Part shown: piece after piece, positions 32,495 to 42,600 of the stretch
Layout of the letters: each line of letters begins with the position of its first letter
Numbering within the stretch: the stretch's first letter is position 1
Origin: Pseudonocardiales bacterium
GTDB lineage: Bacteria; Actinomycetota; Actinomycetes; Mycobacteriales; Pseudonocardiaceae
Reading direction: 5' to 3'
NCBI GenBank assembly: GCA_019247305.1
Contig: JAFAPC010000016.1
Coordinates: 33,718 to 97,717, forward strand
DNA length: 64,000 nucleotides
The notes under the pieces: generated by a model
Databases searched by the model: none
What the model saw: the letters and a program-made list of their open reading frames with translations, nothing else
Told to the model about the DNA's origin: nothing
Translations under genes and position numbers: made by a program

Positions 32495-35400
32495 GTGCGT
32501 TTTCATGCCGATCTGCACATTCACTCAAAGTACTCCCGGGCGTGCAGCAGAGACTGCGACCTGGAACACCTGAGCTGGTGGGCGCGGCGCAAGGGCATCA
32601 GGCTGGTCGGTACCGGCGACTTCACCCACCCAGTGTGGTTCGATCATCTGCGCGAGAATCTCGTGTCGGCGGAGCCGGGGCTGTTTCGGCTGCGCGAGGA
32701 TCTGGACCGGGACATCACCTGCAGGTTGCCGCCAAGCGTGGCCGCAGCCGACGTGCGATTCATGTTGTCCGTGGAGATTTCCACGATCTACAAGCGCGGT
32801 GAGCGCACCCGTAAGGTCCACCATTTAGTGTATGTGCCCCACTTCGAGGCAGCTGCGGAGTTCAATCGCAGGCTTGGCCGGATCGGCAACCTGGGTTCTG
32901 ACGGGCGCCCTATCCTCGGCCTGGACTCCCGTGACCTACTGGAGATCACTCTGGAGTGTGGCGAGGGCGCCTATCTGGTGCCAGCGCATGTCTGGACGCC
33001 GTGGTTCGCCGTGCTGGGCTCGAAGTCCGGGTTCGATGCGATCGAGGACTGCTATGGTGACCTTGCCGACCATATCTTCGCGCTGGAAACGGGGTTGTCC
33101 AGCGACCCGGTGATGAACTGGCGCATCTCCGGCCTTGACCGCTACCGGCTGGTGAGTAACTCTGATGCGCATTCACCCCCCATGTTGGGCCGCGAAGCCA
33201 CCGTGTTCGATACCGACCTCGATTACTTCGCGATCCGGCGGGCACTCGAAACCGGCGTTGGGCACGCAGGATCAGTTGAGTTCTTCCCTGAGGAAGGCAA
33301 GTACCACGTCGATGGGCATCGCAAGTGCGGTGTGCGGATGGAGCCGCAGCAGACCCGCGAGCACGGTGGGAAGTGTCCCGAATGTGGCAAGCAGCTCACG
33401 GTCGGCGTGCTGAGCCGAATCGAGGAACTGGCCGACAGACCGGAAGGTATCCAGCCCAAGGGCGCCGCCGACTTCCGCAGCCTCGTCCCGCTACCGGAGA
33501 TCATGAGTGAAATCCTCGGCGCGGGACCGAAAAGCAAGACGGTGTCCGGACACATCGATAAGCTCACCGCCGCATTGGGGCCTGAGCTGGTGATCCTTCA
33601 GGACGTGCCACTGGAGGACATCGAGGCCCACTCGCCGCTCCTTGCGGAGGCCGTTGCCCGGCTCCGCCGCGGTGAGGTGACCCGGGAGGCCGGATACGAC
33701 GGCGAGTACGGTGTGATCAGGCTTTTCGGACCCGGTGAGCTGAAGCGGATGAGCACGGTCACCGCCCCGGCCCTATTCGACGACGCGCTGTTCGACGACG
33801 CGCGCTTCGGCGCGAGCGAGCCCATCTCAGCCCCGCCGGAACCCGCGGTACCCGCAGGCGCGGCTCGGCTCGACGAGCCAGCTCCCTCCGCCGAGACGCC
33901 ACCGCCGCCGCAGATGCCGGTGCGCGCCACGGGGTCGCTCCTCGACGGGCTCGATCCCGAGCAGCGAGCCGCCGCCGAGATCACGGACGGGCCGCTGCTG
34001 ATCATTGCCGGCCCAGGAACTGGCAAGACCCGCACGCTGACTCACCGCATCGCGTCCCTGGTGACGGTGCACGGCGTGGCACCTGAACACTGCCTGGCGA
34101 TCACCTTTACCCGCCGCGCGGCCGAGGAAATGGCAGAACGGCTCGCCACGCTCACCCCCGAGCATGCGCCCAAGCTGACCATCGCCACCTTCCACTCCCT
34201 CGGCGTGCGCATCCTGCGCGAGCAGCACGAGAGAATAGGGCTGAGCCCGAACTTCGGAATCGCTGATCAGGCCCAGCAGCTAGCCATCGCGACCGAGATA
34301 ACCGGCAACGAGAAAAAAGCTCGCCACTTCCTCACCGACTTCTCCCGGCAGCGCCGAACTGGCGAGCCAGAAATGGGCCGAACTAGCGAGCCAGGAATGG
34401 AGTGTGCTGACACCGCAGACCGGTATACTAGGGCGCTGCGCCAGCGGGAGCTGGTTGACTTTGACGATCTCATCGCGCTGCCCGTCACTCTACTGGAGTC
34501 CAACCCGGACCTGGCTGCCCACTACAGTGATCTGTACCGGTGGATCTCAGTCGATGAGTACCAGGACATCGACGAGCAGCAATACCGGTTGCTGAGCCAA
34601 CTGGCAAGCCGGCACGGCAATCTCACCGCGATCGGCGACCCGGATCAGGCGATCTACCGGTTCCGGGGCGCCGACGTCGGGTTTTTCCTGCGTTTCCAGC
34701 AGGATTTCCCAGACGCTCACACGGTGGCGCTCACCCGGAACTACCGGTCCGGCGCGAAGATCCTCACCGCGGCCCTGCAGATGATCTCGCCAACGACCCT
34801 GGTGCCGGACCGCACGCTGCGGCCGATGGGTGCCCACGGAGACTGCCTGGTCGGAGTCCATCACGCGCCTACCGAGCAAGCCGAGGCGTCGTTCGTCGCG
34901 CGCACGATCGAGCAGTTACTGGGCGGGGTGTCGTTCCACTCCCTCGACAGTGGACGAGTCGACTCCACCGGCACTCCAGGATGGGGATCGGAGGGATGGG
35001 GTTTCTCCGACTTCGCCGTGCTGTACCGGACCGACCGGCAGGCAGGTGTCGTGATGGACGCGCTAACCAAGGCTGGCCTGCCATTTCAGAAACGCTCGCA
35101 CGACCGGCTGGCCGATCGGCCGGGGGTGCAACACATTCTCGGTGAACTGACGTATGCACCGACCAGCGGTACGGATCCGATGCCAGTTCTGGAACGTCTT
35201 GGACACGCCGCACGCGCTGTCCTGCGCCGTCTCCAGGCCGCCACCCAAGAAGACGCCGAACGAGACGACACCGCCACCGAAATCCATGCCGCCGTCGATC
35301 TGCTCAAGCCACTGGCCGACCGATGCGGCGACGACCTGGAGCGGTTTCGCACCGAGCTGTCGCTCGGCGTTGAAGTGGATACCTGGGATCCCCGCGCCGA

Positions 35401-35746
35401 GGCGGTCTCGCTGCTAACGCTGCACGCCGCCAAGGGACTCGAATTTCCGGTGGTGTTCGTGGTGGGCTGTGAGGACGGGCTGCTGCCGTTGCGCTGGCCG
35501 CCAGCGGCGCCGGACGAGGCCGACGAGGAGCAGGTGCGCGAGGAGCGCCGGCTGCTGTTCGTCGGCATGACTCGGGCGCAGCGGCGCCTTTACCTCAGTC
35601 ACGCCGCCCAACGCCTCCGCCACGGCACCGCCCGGAAGACCAGCCGGTCCCCGTTCCTGGCCGACCTTGATGCCGCAGTGTGGGAGCAGATCGGTGAGGC
35701 TGCGCCGCGCCAGAAGCCCCGAGACACCCAATTCCGCCTGTGGTAA
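32495..35746 (+). CDS. EndoQ (PHP-type nuclease)-UvrD helicase fusion protein
   Basis: 1083 aa. Residues about 1-420 match endonuclease Q, which nicks 5' of deaminated bases: metal ligands in ADLHIHSKYS, GTGDFTHP, SVEIS, VPAHVWTP and SNSDAHSPP, then a four-Cys zinc site (KCGVRM ... CPECGK) and the conserved RSLVPLPEIMSEILGAGPKS. After a Pro/Ala linker (about 440-480) comes an SF1A helicase: LDPEQRAAAE, GPGTGKT, AITFTRRAAEEM, SVDEYQD, AIGDPDQAIYRFRG, TRNYRS, LTLHAAKGLEF and FVGMTRAQRRLYL, all intact. GTG at 32495 gives the EndoQ-like start VRFHADLH, with AGAGGA upstream. It follows the YoeB gene by 28 nt. Predicted role: nicking and unwinding at uracil/hypoxanthine lesions (inference). Confidence 0.85.
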   Translation: MRFHADLHIHSKYSRACSRDCDLEHLSWWARRKGIRLVGTGDFTHPVWFDHLRENLVSAEPGLFRLREDLDRDITCRLPPSVAAADVRFMLSVEISTIYKRGERTRKVHHLVYVPHFEAAAEFNRRLGRIGNLGSDGRPILGLDSRDLLEITLECGEGAYLVPAHVWTPWFAVLGSKSGFDAIEDCYGDLADHIFALETGLSSDPVMNWRISGLDRYRLVSNSDAHSPPMLGREATVFDTDLDYFAIRRALETGVGHAGSVEFFPEEGKYHVDGHRKCGVRMEPQQTREHGGKCPECGKQLTVGVLSRIEELADRPEGIQPKGAADFRSLVPLPEIMSEILGAGPKSKTVSGHIDKLTAALGPELVILQDVPLEDIEAHSPLLAEAVARLRRGEVTREAGYDGEYGVIRLFGPGELKRMSTVTAPALFDDALFDDARFGASEPISAPPEPAVPAGAARLDEPAPSAETPPPPQMPVRATGSLLDGLDPEQRAAAEITDGPLLIIAGPGTGKTRTLTHRIASLVTVHGVAPEHCLAITFTRRAAEEMAERLATLTPEHAPKLTIATFHSLGVRILREQHERIGLSPNFGIADQAQQLAIATEITGNEKKARHFLTDFSRQRRTGEPEMGRTSEPGMECADTADRYTRALRQRELVDFDDLIALPVTLLESNPDLAAHYSDLYRWISVDEYQDIDEQQYRLLSQLASRHGNLTAIGDPDQAIYRFRGADVGFFLRFQQDFPDAHTVALTRNYRSGAKILTAALQMISPTTLVPDRTLRPMGAHGDCLVGVHHAPTEQAEASFVARTIEQLLGGVSFHSLDSGRVDSTGTPGWGSEGWGFSDFAVLYRTDRQAGVVMDALTKAGLPFQKRSHDRLADRPGVQHILGELTYAPTSGTDPMPVLERLGHAARAVLRRLQAATQEDAERDDTATEIHAAVDLLKPLADRCGDDLERFRTELSLGVEVDTWDPRAEAVSLLTLHAAKGLEFPVVFVVGCEDGLLPLRWPPAAPDEADEEQVREERRLLFVGMTRAQRRLYLSHAAQRLRHGTARKTSRSPFLADLDAAVWEQIGEAAPRQKPRDTQFRLW

Positions 35747-35894
35747 AACGGCGGTGGGGGAGGCGGGGATGCTCCCGCGCGGTGCGGCGCCACCAGGGAC
35801 CGGATCGGCATGCTCGCCTACACTCGGTTCACACCTCGCCTCCGGCGGCGATGACTCAGCCGGCGCGTTCCCGTCTTTCCGTGAGGAGTACTCC

Positions 35895-37226
35895 GTGAAG
35901 AGCACCGTCGAACAGCTCAGCCCGACGCGGGTGAAGATCAACGTCGAGGTGCCGTTCGACGAACTGAAGCCTGACTTCGACCGCGCTTACAAGAAGATTG
36001 CCCAGCAGGTCAGCATCCCGGGATTCCGGCCCGGCAAGGCGCCGGCCCGGATCTTGGAGCAGCGGCTGGGCCGCGGTGTGGTGCTCGAAGAAGTGATCAA
36101 AGGGGTAGTACCGGCCAAGTACGCCGAGGCTGTCTCCGCTGGTGAGGTTCATCCGCTCGGCCAGCCGGAGATCGAGGTCACGAAGGTCGAGGACGGGGAC
36201 CACCTCGCCTTCACCGCCGAGGTTGACGTCCGGCCAGAGATCGAGATGCCGGCGTTTCATGAGCTCGTGGTGTCCGTCGACGACGTCGAGGTGACCGACA
36301 CCGAGGTTGAGGAGCAGCTTGACGGGCTGCGCTCTCGCTTCGGGACCCTCCTGCCGGTTGAGCGTCCCGCGCAGCAGGACGACGTCGTGGTACTCGACCT
36401 GTCGGCTACCGTCGGCGGCGAGGAGGTCTCGGAGTTGGCGACCACCGATTTGTCCTACCAGATCGGTTCCGGTGACCTCATTGAGGGCATCGACGAGGCG
36501 TTGGTGGGGGCCGCCCAGGGGGAACAGCGAGTGATCACCACCGTCGTGGCTACGGGAGAGCATGCCGGGCGCCACGCCGAGGTGACGGCGACGATCCAGG
36601 TGGTGAAAGAGCGCGAGCTGCCTGCGGCTGACGACGAGTTCGCCCAGCTCGCCAGCGAGTTTGACACGCTGGAGGAGCTCCGCGCCGATCTGCGCACTCG
36701 GCTGTGCCGGGCCAAGGCACTGCGGCAGGGCGCTCAGGCCCAGGACAAGGTGCTCAAGGCGCTGCTTGCCACCACCGAGATCCCGCTGCCGGAGTCGATC
36801 GTCGACTCTGAGTTCGAGACCCGCAAGCACGGCGCCCTGCACGCCTTCGAGCACGACAAGCAGCGTCTTGGCCGCTGGCTGGAGCAGCAGGGCCAGACTG
36901 CCGAGGAGTTCGAGACCGACCTGCGCCAGGGTGCCCGGGACACGATCAAAGCCCACCTCCTGCTCGACGCCATCGCCGACGCCGAACAGCTTTCGGTCAC
37001 CGAAAACGAGCTCAGCGAGCGGATCATGTATCAGGCGCATCGCCACGGTGTCAGCCCCAACGAGTACGCCCGGACGATTCACGAATCGGGCGAGTTGAGT
37101 GCCCTCTACGCCGACGTCCGCCGCGGTAAGGCACTGGTCACGGTGGTGCGCCAAGCCACCGTCACCGACGCCTCCGGCAACCCCGTCGACGTCGCCGCCC
37201 TGATTGACTCAGCGACCTCGCAATAG
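35895..37226 (+). CDS. tig: trigger factor, ribosome-associated chaperone
   Basis: 443 aa; binds the ribosome exit tunnel and folds nascent chains. VKSTVEQLSPTRVKINVEVP and the ribosome-binding loop IPGFRPGKAP are diagnostic; a PPIase/FKBP-like domain (QQDDVVVLDLSATVGGEEVS) and a helical C-terminal chaperone domain follow. GTG at 35895 with AGGAG 6 nt upstream; the frame is open to 35667. Its place before clpP1P2 is conserved. Confidence 0.95.
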   Translation: MKSTVEQLSPTRVKINVEVPFDELKPDFDRAYKKIAQQVSIPGFRPGKAPARILEQRLGRGVVLEEVIKGVVPAKYAEAVSAGEVHPLGQPEIEVTKVEDGDHLAFTAEVDVRPEIEMPAFHELVVSVDDVEVTDTEVEEQLDGLRSRFGTLLPVERPAQQDDVVVLDLSATVGGEEVSELATTDLSYQIGSGDLIEGIDEALVGAAQGEQRVITTVVATGEHAGRHAEVTATIQVVKERELPAADDEFAQLASEFDTLEELRADLRTRLCRAKALRQGAQAQDKVLKALLATTEIPLPESIVDSEFETRKHGALHAFEHDKQRLGRWLEQQGQTAEEFETDLRQGARDTIKAHLLLDAIADAEQLSVTENELSERIMYQAHRHGVSPNEYARTIHESGELSALYADVRRGKALVTVVRQATVTDASGNPVDVAALIDSATSQ

Positions 37227-37263
37227 GCCGCGTTCGCCGGATGACCCACCCGGCGACTGATGT

Positions 37264-37279
37264 AACGCTCTGAGCGAAC
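37264..37279. promoter_or_regulatory. candidate ClgR operator upstream of clpP1
   Basis: aacgctctgagcgaac, read on the other strand, is GTTCGC-5 nt-GCG, the motif known for ClgR, the activator of clp genes in actinobacteria. It lies about 140-150 bp upstream of the clpP1 start and 38 bp after the tig stop. No ClgR gene is in the window. Confidence 0.6.
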
Positions 37280-37416
37280 GGCGGGCGCGCCAGGAAGTAG
37301 ACCAGTGGCCGCCTTCGTTAGGGTCAGCAGTGTCCGCAGTGCCGGAACTCAGATTGATCTGGCGAGCCGGACCCTCACCCACCACAGGTGGACTTGATGA
37401 CAGAAGGCAGGCATAC

Positions 37417-38055
37417 GTGAGCTCCGACCACATCGCCTCGGCTGTGCCGCTGCGGGACGCCCCCGTGATGCGGGCCGCCGCGGCTGGCCTCAACTTGACC
37501 GATTCGGTGTATGAGCGGCTGCTGCGTGAGCGCATCATTGTGCTCGGGTCCCAGGTCGAGGAGAACATCGCCAACCAGATCTGTGCCCAGCTGCTGCTGT
37601 TGTCCGCAGAGGACCCCGACCAGGACATCCGGCTCTATATCAACTCGCCGGGCGGCTCGGTGACTGCCGGAATGGCGATCTACGACACTATGCAGCTGAT
37701 TGAACCCGATGTAGCGACCTACGCGATGGGCTTGGCGGCCTCGATGGGGCAGTTCCTGCTGTCCGCCGGTACTCGCGGCAAGCGCTACGCCTTGCCGCAC
37801 GCCCGGATCCTCATGCACCAGCCCTCGGCTGGCGTGTCCGGTACCGCGGCAGACATTGCGATCCAAGCCGACATGTTGACCAAACACAAGCGTGAGATGG
37901 CCGAGCTCATCGCCGAGCAGACCGGTCAGCCGGTGGAGCGCATCATCGCCGACTTCGACCGCGACCGCTGGTTCACCGCGGAAGAGGCTCGCGAGTACGG
38001 TTTCGTCGACTACGTCTTGACCCGCGCCAACTCGCTGCCCAACGTGAGACGCTGA
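37417..38055 (+). CDS. clpP1: ATP-dependent Clp protease proteolytic subunit 1
   Basis: 212-aa serine peptidase forming one ring of the two-subunit ClpP1P2 tetradecamer. [18 protein letters not shown], the active Ser in [14 protein letters not shown] (about 110), His in LMHQPSAG (about 135) and [18 protein letters not shown] (Asp) form the triad. GTG at 37417 with AAGGCAGG upstream; the frame reaches 37330. Works with ClpX or ClpC. Confidence 0.95.
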   Translation: MSSDHIASAVPLRDAPVMRAAAAGLNLTDSVYERLLRERIIVLGSQVEENIANQICAQLLLLSAEDPDQDIRLYINSPGGSVTAGMAIYDTMQLIEPDVATYAMGLAASMGQFLLSAGTRGKRYALPHARILMHQPSAGVSGTAADIAIQADMLTKHKREMAELIAEQTGQPVERIIADFDRDRWFTAEEAREYGFVDYVLTRANSLPNVRR

Positions 38056-38071
38056 GCCTCGAGGAGCCCCG

Positions 38072-38743
38072 ATGAACCACCTGCCTGGAGGCGCTATGCC
38101 CCACGACCGGATGCCCCACGACCAGATACCACAGTCACGATATGTCCTGCCCTCGTTCGTGGAACGCACCAGCTACGGGATCAAAGAGTCCAACCCCTAT
38201 AACAAGCTGTTCGAAGAGCGCATCATCTTCCTCGGTGTGCAGATCGACGATGCGTCCGCCAACGACGTCATGGCTCAGCTGCTCGTCCTGGAATCCACCG
38301 ATCCCGACCGTCTCATTACCATGTACATCAACTCACCGGGCGGGTCGTTCACTGCGATGACGGCGATCTATGACACGATGCAGTTCGTCCGGCCGGAGAT
38401 CCAGACTGTCTGTCTTGGCCAGGCCGCATCGGCTGCCGCGGTGCTGCTCGCCGCGGGCACGCCAGGCAAACGGATGGCGGTGCCCAACGCCCAGATTCTC
38501 ATCCACCAGCCGGCGATGGAAGGCGCCTACGGCCAGGTCTCCGACCTGGAGATCCAGGCCGCCGAGATCCAGCGCATGCGCCGTCTGATGGAGTCGACGC
38601 TGGCGCGCCACACCGGCCAGAGCGAGGAGCGTATCCGCGCTGATATCGATCGGGACAAGTTCTTGACGTCGGTCGAGGCCAAGGAGTACGGGATCATTGA
38701 CGACATCACGAAGGTCCGGAAACTCTCCGCAGTCAGACCCTGA
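38072..38743 (+). CDS. clpP2: ATP-dependent Clp protease proteolytic subunit 2
   Basis: 223 aa, second ClpP subunit. [32 protein letters not shown] (Ser), [12 protein letters not shown] (His) and [18 protein letters not shown] are intact. A His/Pro/Met-rich propeptide ([18 protein letters not shown]) precedes the core and is probably removed. ATG 38072 with GAGGAG upstream, 16 nt after clpP1, so one operon. In mycobacteria ClpP2 is the docking surface for the ATPases. Confidence 0.95.
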   Translation: MNHLPGGAMPHDRMPHDQIPQSRYVLPSFVERTSYGIKESNPYNKLFEERIIFLGVQIDDASANDVMAQLLVLESTDPDRLITMYINSPGGSFTAMTAIYDTMQFVRPEIQTVCLGQAASAAAVLLAAGTPGKRMAVPNAQILIHQPAMEGAYGQVSDLEIQAAEIQRMRRLMESTLARHTGQSEERIRADIDRDKFLTSVEAKEYGIIDDITKVRKLSAVRP

Positions 38744-38907
38744 CTCTGCGTTAAGCGACACGCCGAACGAGCAGCGCAGCCGTGTCTACCAGTCAACGTT
38801 AGGGAAGCTAGTCCTCCCCGCAGCGGGGTCGGACGAGTACCGTCAAGCACACACGCAGCTAGGCGCGCTGCACCCCAAGCGCCGGGAAGGACGAGAGGCC
38901 AGCGCCC

Positions 38908-40179
38908 ATGGCACGGATCGGTGACGGTGGCGACCTGTTGAAGTGTTCCTTCTGCGGGAAAAGTCAAAAGCAGGTCAAGAAGCTCATCGCCGGACCCGGC
39001 GTGTACATCTGTGATGAGTGCATCGACCTCTGCAATGAGATCATTGAGGAGGAGCTGGTCGACGCAGGTGACGTGAAGCTCGACGAGCTGCCCAAGCCCA
39101 GCGAAATCCATGATTTTCTTGAGTCATACGTCATCGGCCAGGACGACGCCAAACGCACGTTGTCAGTTGCTGTCTATAACCATTACAAACGTATTCAGGC
39201 CGGCGAGAAGGGTCGCGATGACGAGATTGAGCTGGCCAAGTCGAACATTCTGATGCTCGGCCCTACCGGCTGCGGAAAGACGTACCTGGCCCAAACTCTG
39301 GCAAAATTGCTCAATGTGCCTTTCGCCATCGCTGACGCCACCGCCCTCACCGAAGCCGGCTACGTCGGCGAGGACGTGGAGAATATCCTCCTCAAGCTGA
39401 TCCAGGCCGCAGATTATGACGTCAAACGAGCCGAGACCGGTATCATTTATATTGATGAGGTGGACAAGATCGCCCGTAAGTCGGAGAACCCCTCGATTAC
39501 CAGGGACGTCTCCGGTGAGGGCGTCCAGCAGGCACTGCTGAAGATTCTGGAGGGCACCACGGCCAGCGTCCCGCCGCAGGGCGGCCGCAAGCACCCGCAT
39601 CAGGAGTTCATCCAGATCGATACGACGAACGTCCTGTTCATCGTCGCCGGTGCGTTCGCCGGCCTGGACAAAATCATCGATGATCGGATCGGCAAGCGGG
39701 GCCTAGGCTTCGGTGCCGAGCTACGGTGCAAGACCGACATCGACACCTCCGATGTGTTTGCTCATGTCATGCCGGAAGATTTGATCAAATTTGGGCTGAT
39801 CCCGGAATTCATCGGCCGGCTTCCGGTGATCGCCAGTGTGACGAATCTGGACAAGTGCTCTCTGGTGCAGATCCTCACCGAGCCTCGCAACGCTCTGTCG
39901 AAGCAGTACTGCAAGCTGTTCGAGATGGACGGCGTGGAGCTGGAGTTCACCGGCACCGCGTTGGAGGCGATCGCCGATCAGGCCATCCTCCGCGGTACTG
40001 GTGCCCGTGGGCTGCGCGCCATCATGGAGGAAGTGCTGCTGCCGGTGATGTATGACATTCCTAGCCGCAACGACGTGGCAAAGGTGGTCATCACCGAACA
40101 GACCGTGCGGGAAAATGTGAACCCGACCATTGTGACCCGCCAACCCACCCGCCGCGAGCGCCGCGAGAAGTCCGCCTGA
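38908..40179 (+). CDS. clpX: ATP-dependent Clp protease ATP-binding subunit ClpX
   Basis: 423-aa AAA+ unfoldase. N-terminal zinc domain with four Cys (CSFCGKSQ ... CDECIDLC), Walker A GPTGCGKT, Walker [12 protein letters not shown], the pore-proximal RKH loop [10 protein letters not shown], the KRGLGFGAE loop preceding ClpP docking and sensor-2 [10 protein letters not shown]. Full length. It is 164 nt downstream of clpP2 and could have its own promoter there. Confidence 0.97.
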   Translation: MARIGDGGDLLKCSFCGKSQKQVKKLIAGPGVYICDECIDLCNEIIEEELVDAGDVKLDELPKPSEIHDFLESYVIGQDDAKRTLSVAVYNHYKRIQAGEKGRDDEIELAKSNILMLGPTGCGKTYLAQTLAKLLNVPFAIADATALTEAGYVGEDVENILLKLIQAADYDVKRAETGIIYIDEVDKIARKSENPSITRDVSGEGVQQALLKILEGTTASVPPQGGRKHPHQEFIQIDTTNVLFIVAGAFAGLDKIIDDRIGKRGLGFGAELRCKTDIDTSDVFAHVMPEDLIKFGLIPEFIGRLPVIASVTNLDKCSLVQILTEPRNALSKQYCKLFEMDGVELEFTGTALEAIADQAILRGTGARGLRAIMEEVLLPVMYDIPSRNDVAKVVITEQTVRENVNPTIVTRQPTRRERREKSA

Positions 40180-40208
40180 GCGCCCGGGCGCAGCGCACGA
40201 CCACGGGT

Positions 40209-41594
40209 ATGAAGCTCGGCGGGCCAGAGATGGAGGGTGGGAGTGCCACACCTGCTGCGCTACGAGCAGTCGAGGTCGAGCTGGACCGCCGTTGGCCAGA
40301 AAGCCGGATTGACCCTTCGCTGACCCGGATTGCGGCGCTGGTCGACCTACTTGGCTCGCCGCAGCGGAGTTACCCGGTGTTGCACATCGCCGGCACGAAC
40401 GGCAAGACCTCGGTGGCCCGGATGCTGGATGCGCTGCTGTCCCGGATCGGGCTGCGGGTAGGCCGCTACACCAGCCCGCACCTGCAGTGGGCCACCGAGC
40501 GGATCAGCCTGGATGGAGCGCCGGTCAGCCCAGCGCGCTACGCCGAGGCCTATCACGACATCGAGCCGTACGTGGCCCTCATCGACGCTAGATCGCCGGT
40601 GCCGATGAGCAAGTTCGAGGTGCTGACCGGGATGGCGCTAGCGGCCTTCGCTGACGCTCCGGTGGACGCCGCCGTCGTGGAGGTCGGTCTCGGCGGCAGT
40701 TGGGATGCCACCAACGTCGTCAACGGCGCGGTGGCGGCGATCACGCCAGTTGCCGTGGATCACGTCAACTATCTGGGCAGTGACGTCACGGGCATCGCTG
40801 CGGAGAAAGCCGGAATCATCAAGCCTGGTTCGGTGGCGGTGCTGGCGCAGCAGTCGCCCGAGGTAGCCCGGGTCATCGCGACCCGCAGCGCTGAGGTGGA
40901 CGCAACCGTGGTGAGCGAGGGCGTGGAGTTCGGTGTGCTTCAGCGTGACATCACCGCCGAGGGGCAGCAGCTGAGGTTACAAGGTCTCGGCGGCGTGTAT
41001 GACAGGGTCTTTCTTCCGCTGCACGGTGCGCACCAAGCCCGCAACGCCGTGCTCGCGCTAGCCTCCGCTGAGGCGTTCTTCGGTGCGGGCGCCAGCCGGT
41101 CGTTGGATATCGAGGCGGTGCGGGACGCCTTCGCCGCCGTGACCGCCCCGGGACGGCTGGAACGAGTCCGCACGGCGCCGCCGGTCCTGCTCGACGGTGC
41201 GCACAACCCCCACGGGGCGCGCGCCTTAGCGGCTGCCCTGCGCGAGGATTTCAGCTTCCGCAAGGTGATCGCCGTGGTGGGGGTGATGCGGGACAAGGAC
41301 GCCCACAGCATTCTCGTCGACCTGGAGCCGGCGGTCGACGAAGTCGTGGTCACTGCCAGTAGCTCGCCGCGCGCGATGGACGTCGACGACCTCGCCGCGG
41401 CGGCCCGGAAGGTCTTCGATGAGTCTCGGCTGCGCCTCGAGCGCCGGTTGTCCAGCGCGATCGAGACGGCCATCGCGTCGGCAGCGGGGGACGATCCAGC
41501 GTTTGACGGTATCTCGGGTACTGGAGTCGTGATCGCGGGTTCGGTCGCGACGGTCGGCGAGGCGCGGGCCCTGTTCGGCCGGCAACCGCAGTGA
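40209..41594 (+). CDS. folC: dihydrofolate synthase / folylpolyglutamate synthase
   Basis: 461-aa Mur-ligase-type enzyme that adds glutamate to dihydropteroate and folates. P-loop HIAGTNGKTSVARM, GRYTSPHLQWATERI, VEVGLGGSWDATNVV and DGAHNPHGARALA are conserved. Start ATG 40209 (or ATG 40230, same frame); no strong ribosome-binding site. Only 29 nt separate it from clpX, whereas in mycobacteria valS precedes folC. Confidence 0.93.
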   Translation: MKLGGPEMEGGSATPAALRAVEVELDRRWPESRIDPSLTRIAALVDLLGSPQRSYPVLHIAGTNGKTSVARMLDALLSRIGLRVGRYTSPHLQWATERISLDGAPVSPARYAEAYHDIEPYVALIDARSPVPMSKFEVLTGMALAAFADAPVDAAVVEVGLGGSWDATNVVNGAVAAITPVAVDHVNYLGSDVTGIAAEKAGIIKPGSVAVLAQQSPEVARVIATRSAEVDATVVSEGVEFGVLQRDITAEGQQLRLQGLGGVYDRVFLPLHGAHQARNAVLALASAEAFFGAGASRSLDIEAVRDAFAAVTAPGRLERVRTAPPVLLDGAHNPHGARALAAALREDFSFRKVIAVVGVMRDKDAHSILVDLEPAVDEVVVTASSSPRAMDVDDLAAAARKVFDESRLRLERRLSSAIETAIASAAGDDPAFDGISGTGVVIAGSVATVGEARALFGRQPQ

Positions 41595-41647
41595 GCGATC
41601 GGACGGTGGTGGGTGGGCTGCGGACCAGGCCCCAGCGCTGACGGTGG

Positions 41648-42511
41648 CTAACCGGGGGCCACGCGGGAGCCGACGGCGGCGTCCAGGGCCGCGCGCATCG
41701 GGGCGATCGGCGGTCGGCGGCCGGTCATGAGCTCAACCTGCGCGACCGCCTGATGTAACAGGACCGCCAGACCGCTAACGGTCGGGCAGCCCGCGTCGAT
41801 CGCGGACGCCGCCAGTGCGGTGGGCCACGGGGTGTAGACCACGTCGAGCACCACCGGTCGCATCCTCCACTGCGCAGCGCCCCACTGCTCGCCCAGCGCA
41901 TCGGCGGCGCCCGGAGGCAGGGTGGAGATGACGACGTCGGCCGACGGCAGCTCCACGCCAGGTAGCCCGCCGGAGATCTTTGGCTGGACGCCGAGCCGCT
42001 CGGCTGCCGCGCCGAGGTCCGTCGTCCTCGCCGGATCTCGCACGAGAACCCTCGGCGCGCGCTCCCCAAGCTCGCGCAGTGCGGCGAGCGCGGCTTGGGC
42101 CGTGCCGCCGGCGCCGAGGATCACCGCGGCGCTGACCTGGTTGACTCCCGCTTCGCGCAGCGCGGTGAGGATGCCGGTCACGTCGGTGTTCTCGGCCCGA
42201 CGGGGCTCACCTGGCTGCCCGAGCACCAGGGTGTTCGCCGCACCGACCGCGCTGGCCAGCGGGGAGATCTCATCGGCGACGCTCAGGGCCACCCGTTTGA
42301 GCGGCATGGTCAGTGACAGCCCGGCCCACTCCGGACCGAGCTGCTCGATGAAGGTCGGCAGAGCCGCCTCACCACAGTCGAACGCCTCGTAGCGCCAACC
42401 GGTCAGACCCAACGCCGCGTAGGCAGCTCGGTGCAGGCTCGGCGACAGTGAATGCCCGATCGGGGAACCTAGTACCGCCGCCCGCCGCCTCATCGTCCCA
42501 CCATCGGCCAT
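41648..42511 (-). CDS. aroE: shikimate dehydrogenase
   Basis: 287 aa; NADPH-dependent reduction of 3-dehydroshikimate in aromatic amino-acid synthesis. GSPIGHSLSPSLHRAAY is the substrate-binding signature, Lys in LTMPLKRVAL the catalytic base, RRAENTDVTG the Asp, and VILGAGGTAQAALAALRELG the nucleotide-binding fold. ATG 42511 or 42493. Convergent with folC. Not beside other aro genes here. Confidence 0.9.
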   Translation of the reverse strand: MADGGTMRRRAAVLGSPIGHSLSPSLHRAAYAALGLTGWRYEAFDCGEAALPTFIEQLGPEWAGLSLTMPLKRVALSVADEISPLASAVGAANTLVLGQPGEPRRAENTDVTGILTALREAGVNQVSAAVILGAGGTAQAALAALRELGERAPRVLVRDPARTTDLGAAAERLGVQPKISGGLPGVELPSADVVISTLPPGAADALGEQWGAAQWRMRPVVLDVVYTPWPTALAASAIDAGCPTVSGLAVLLHQAVAQVELMTGRRPPIAPMRAALDAAVGSRVAPG

Positions 42512-42574
42512 TGATCGACTTTCCTGCCTGTATACCTGGTGTTCACTACCCGGCCCACACCGAGGAACCAGCCG

Positions 42575-42600
42575 ACAGTACTCGCCTACAGTACTTGCCT
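42575..42600. repeat. tandem 13-bp repeat
   Basis: acagtactcgcct at 42575-42587 is followed directly by acagtacttgcct at 42588-42600 (one mismatch). It lies in the aroE/methyltransferase divergent region, about 104 nt before the 42704 start; it could be a regulator site or slippage product. Confidence 0.5.

Noticed and set aside
35856..37154. 432-codon minus-strand frame
   Set aside because: Shadow of trigger factor; no ribosome-binding site or domain.
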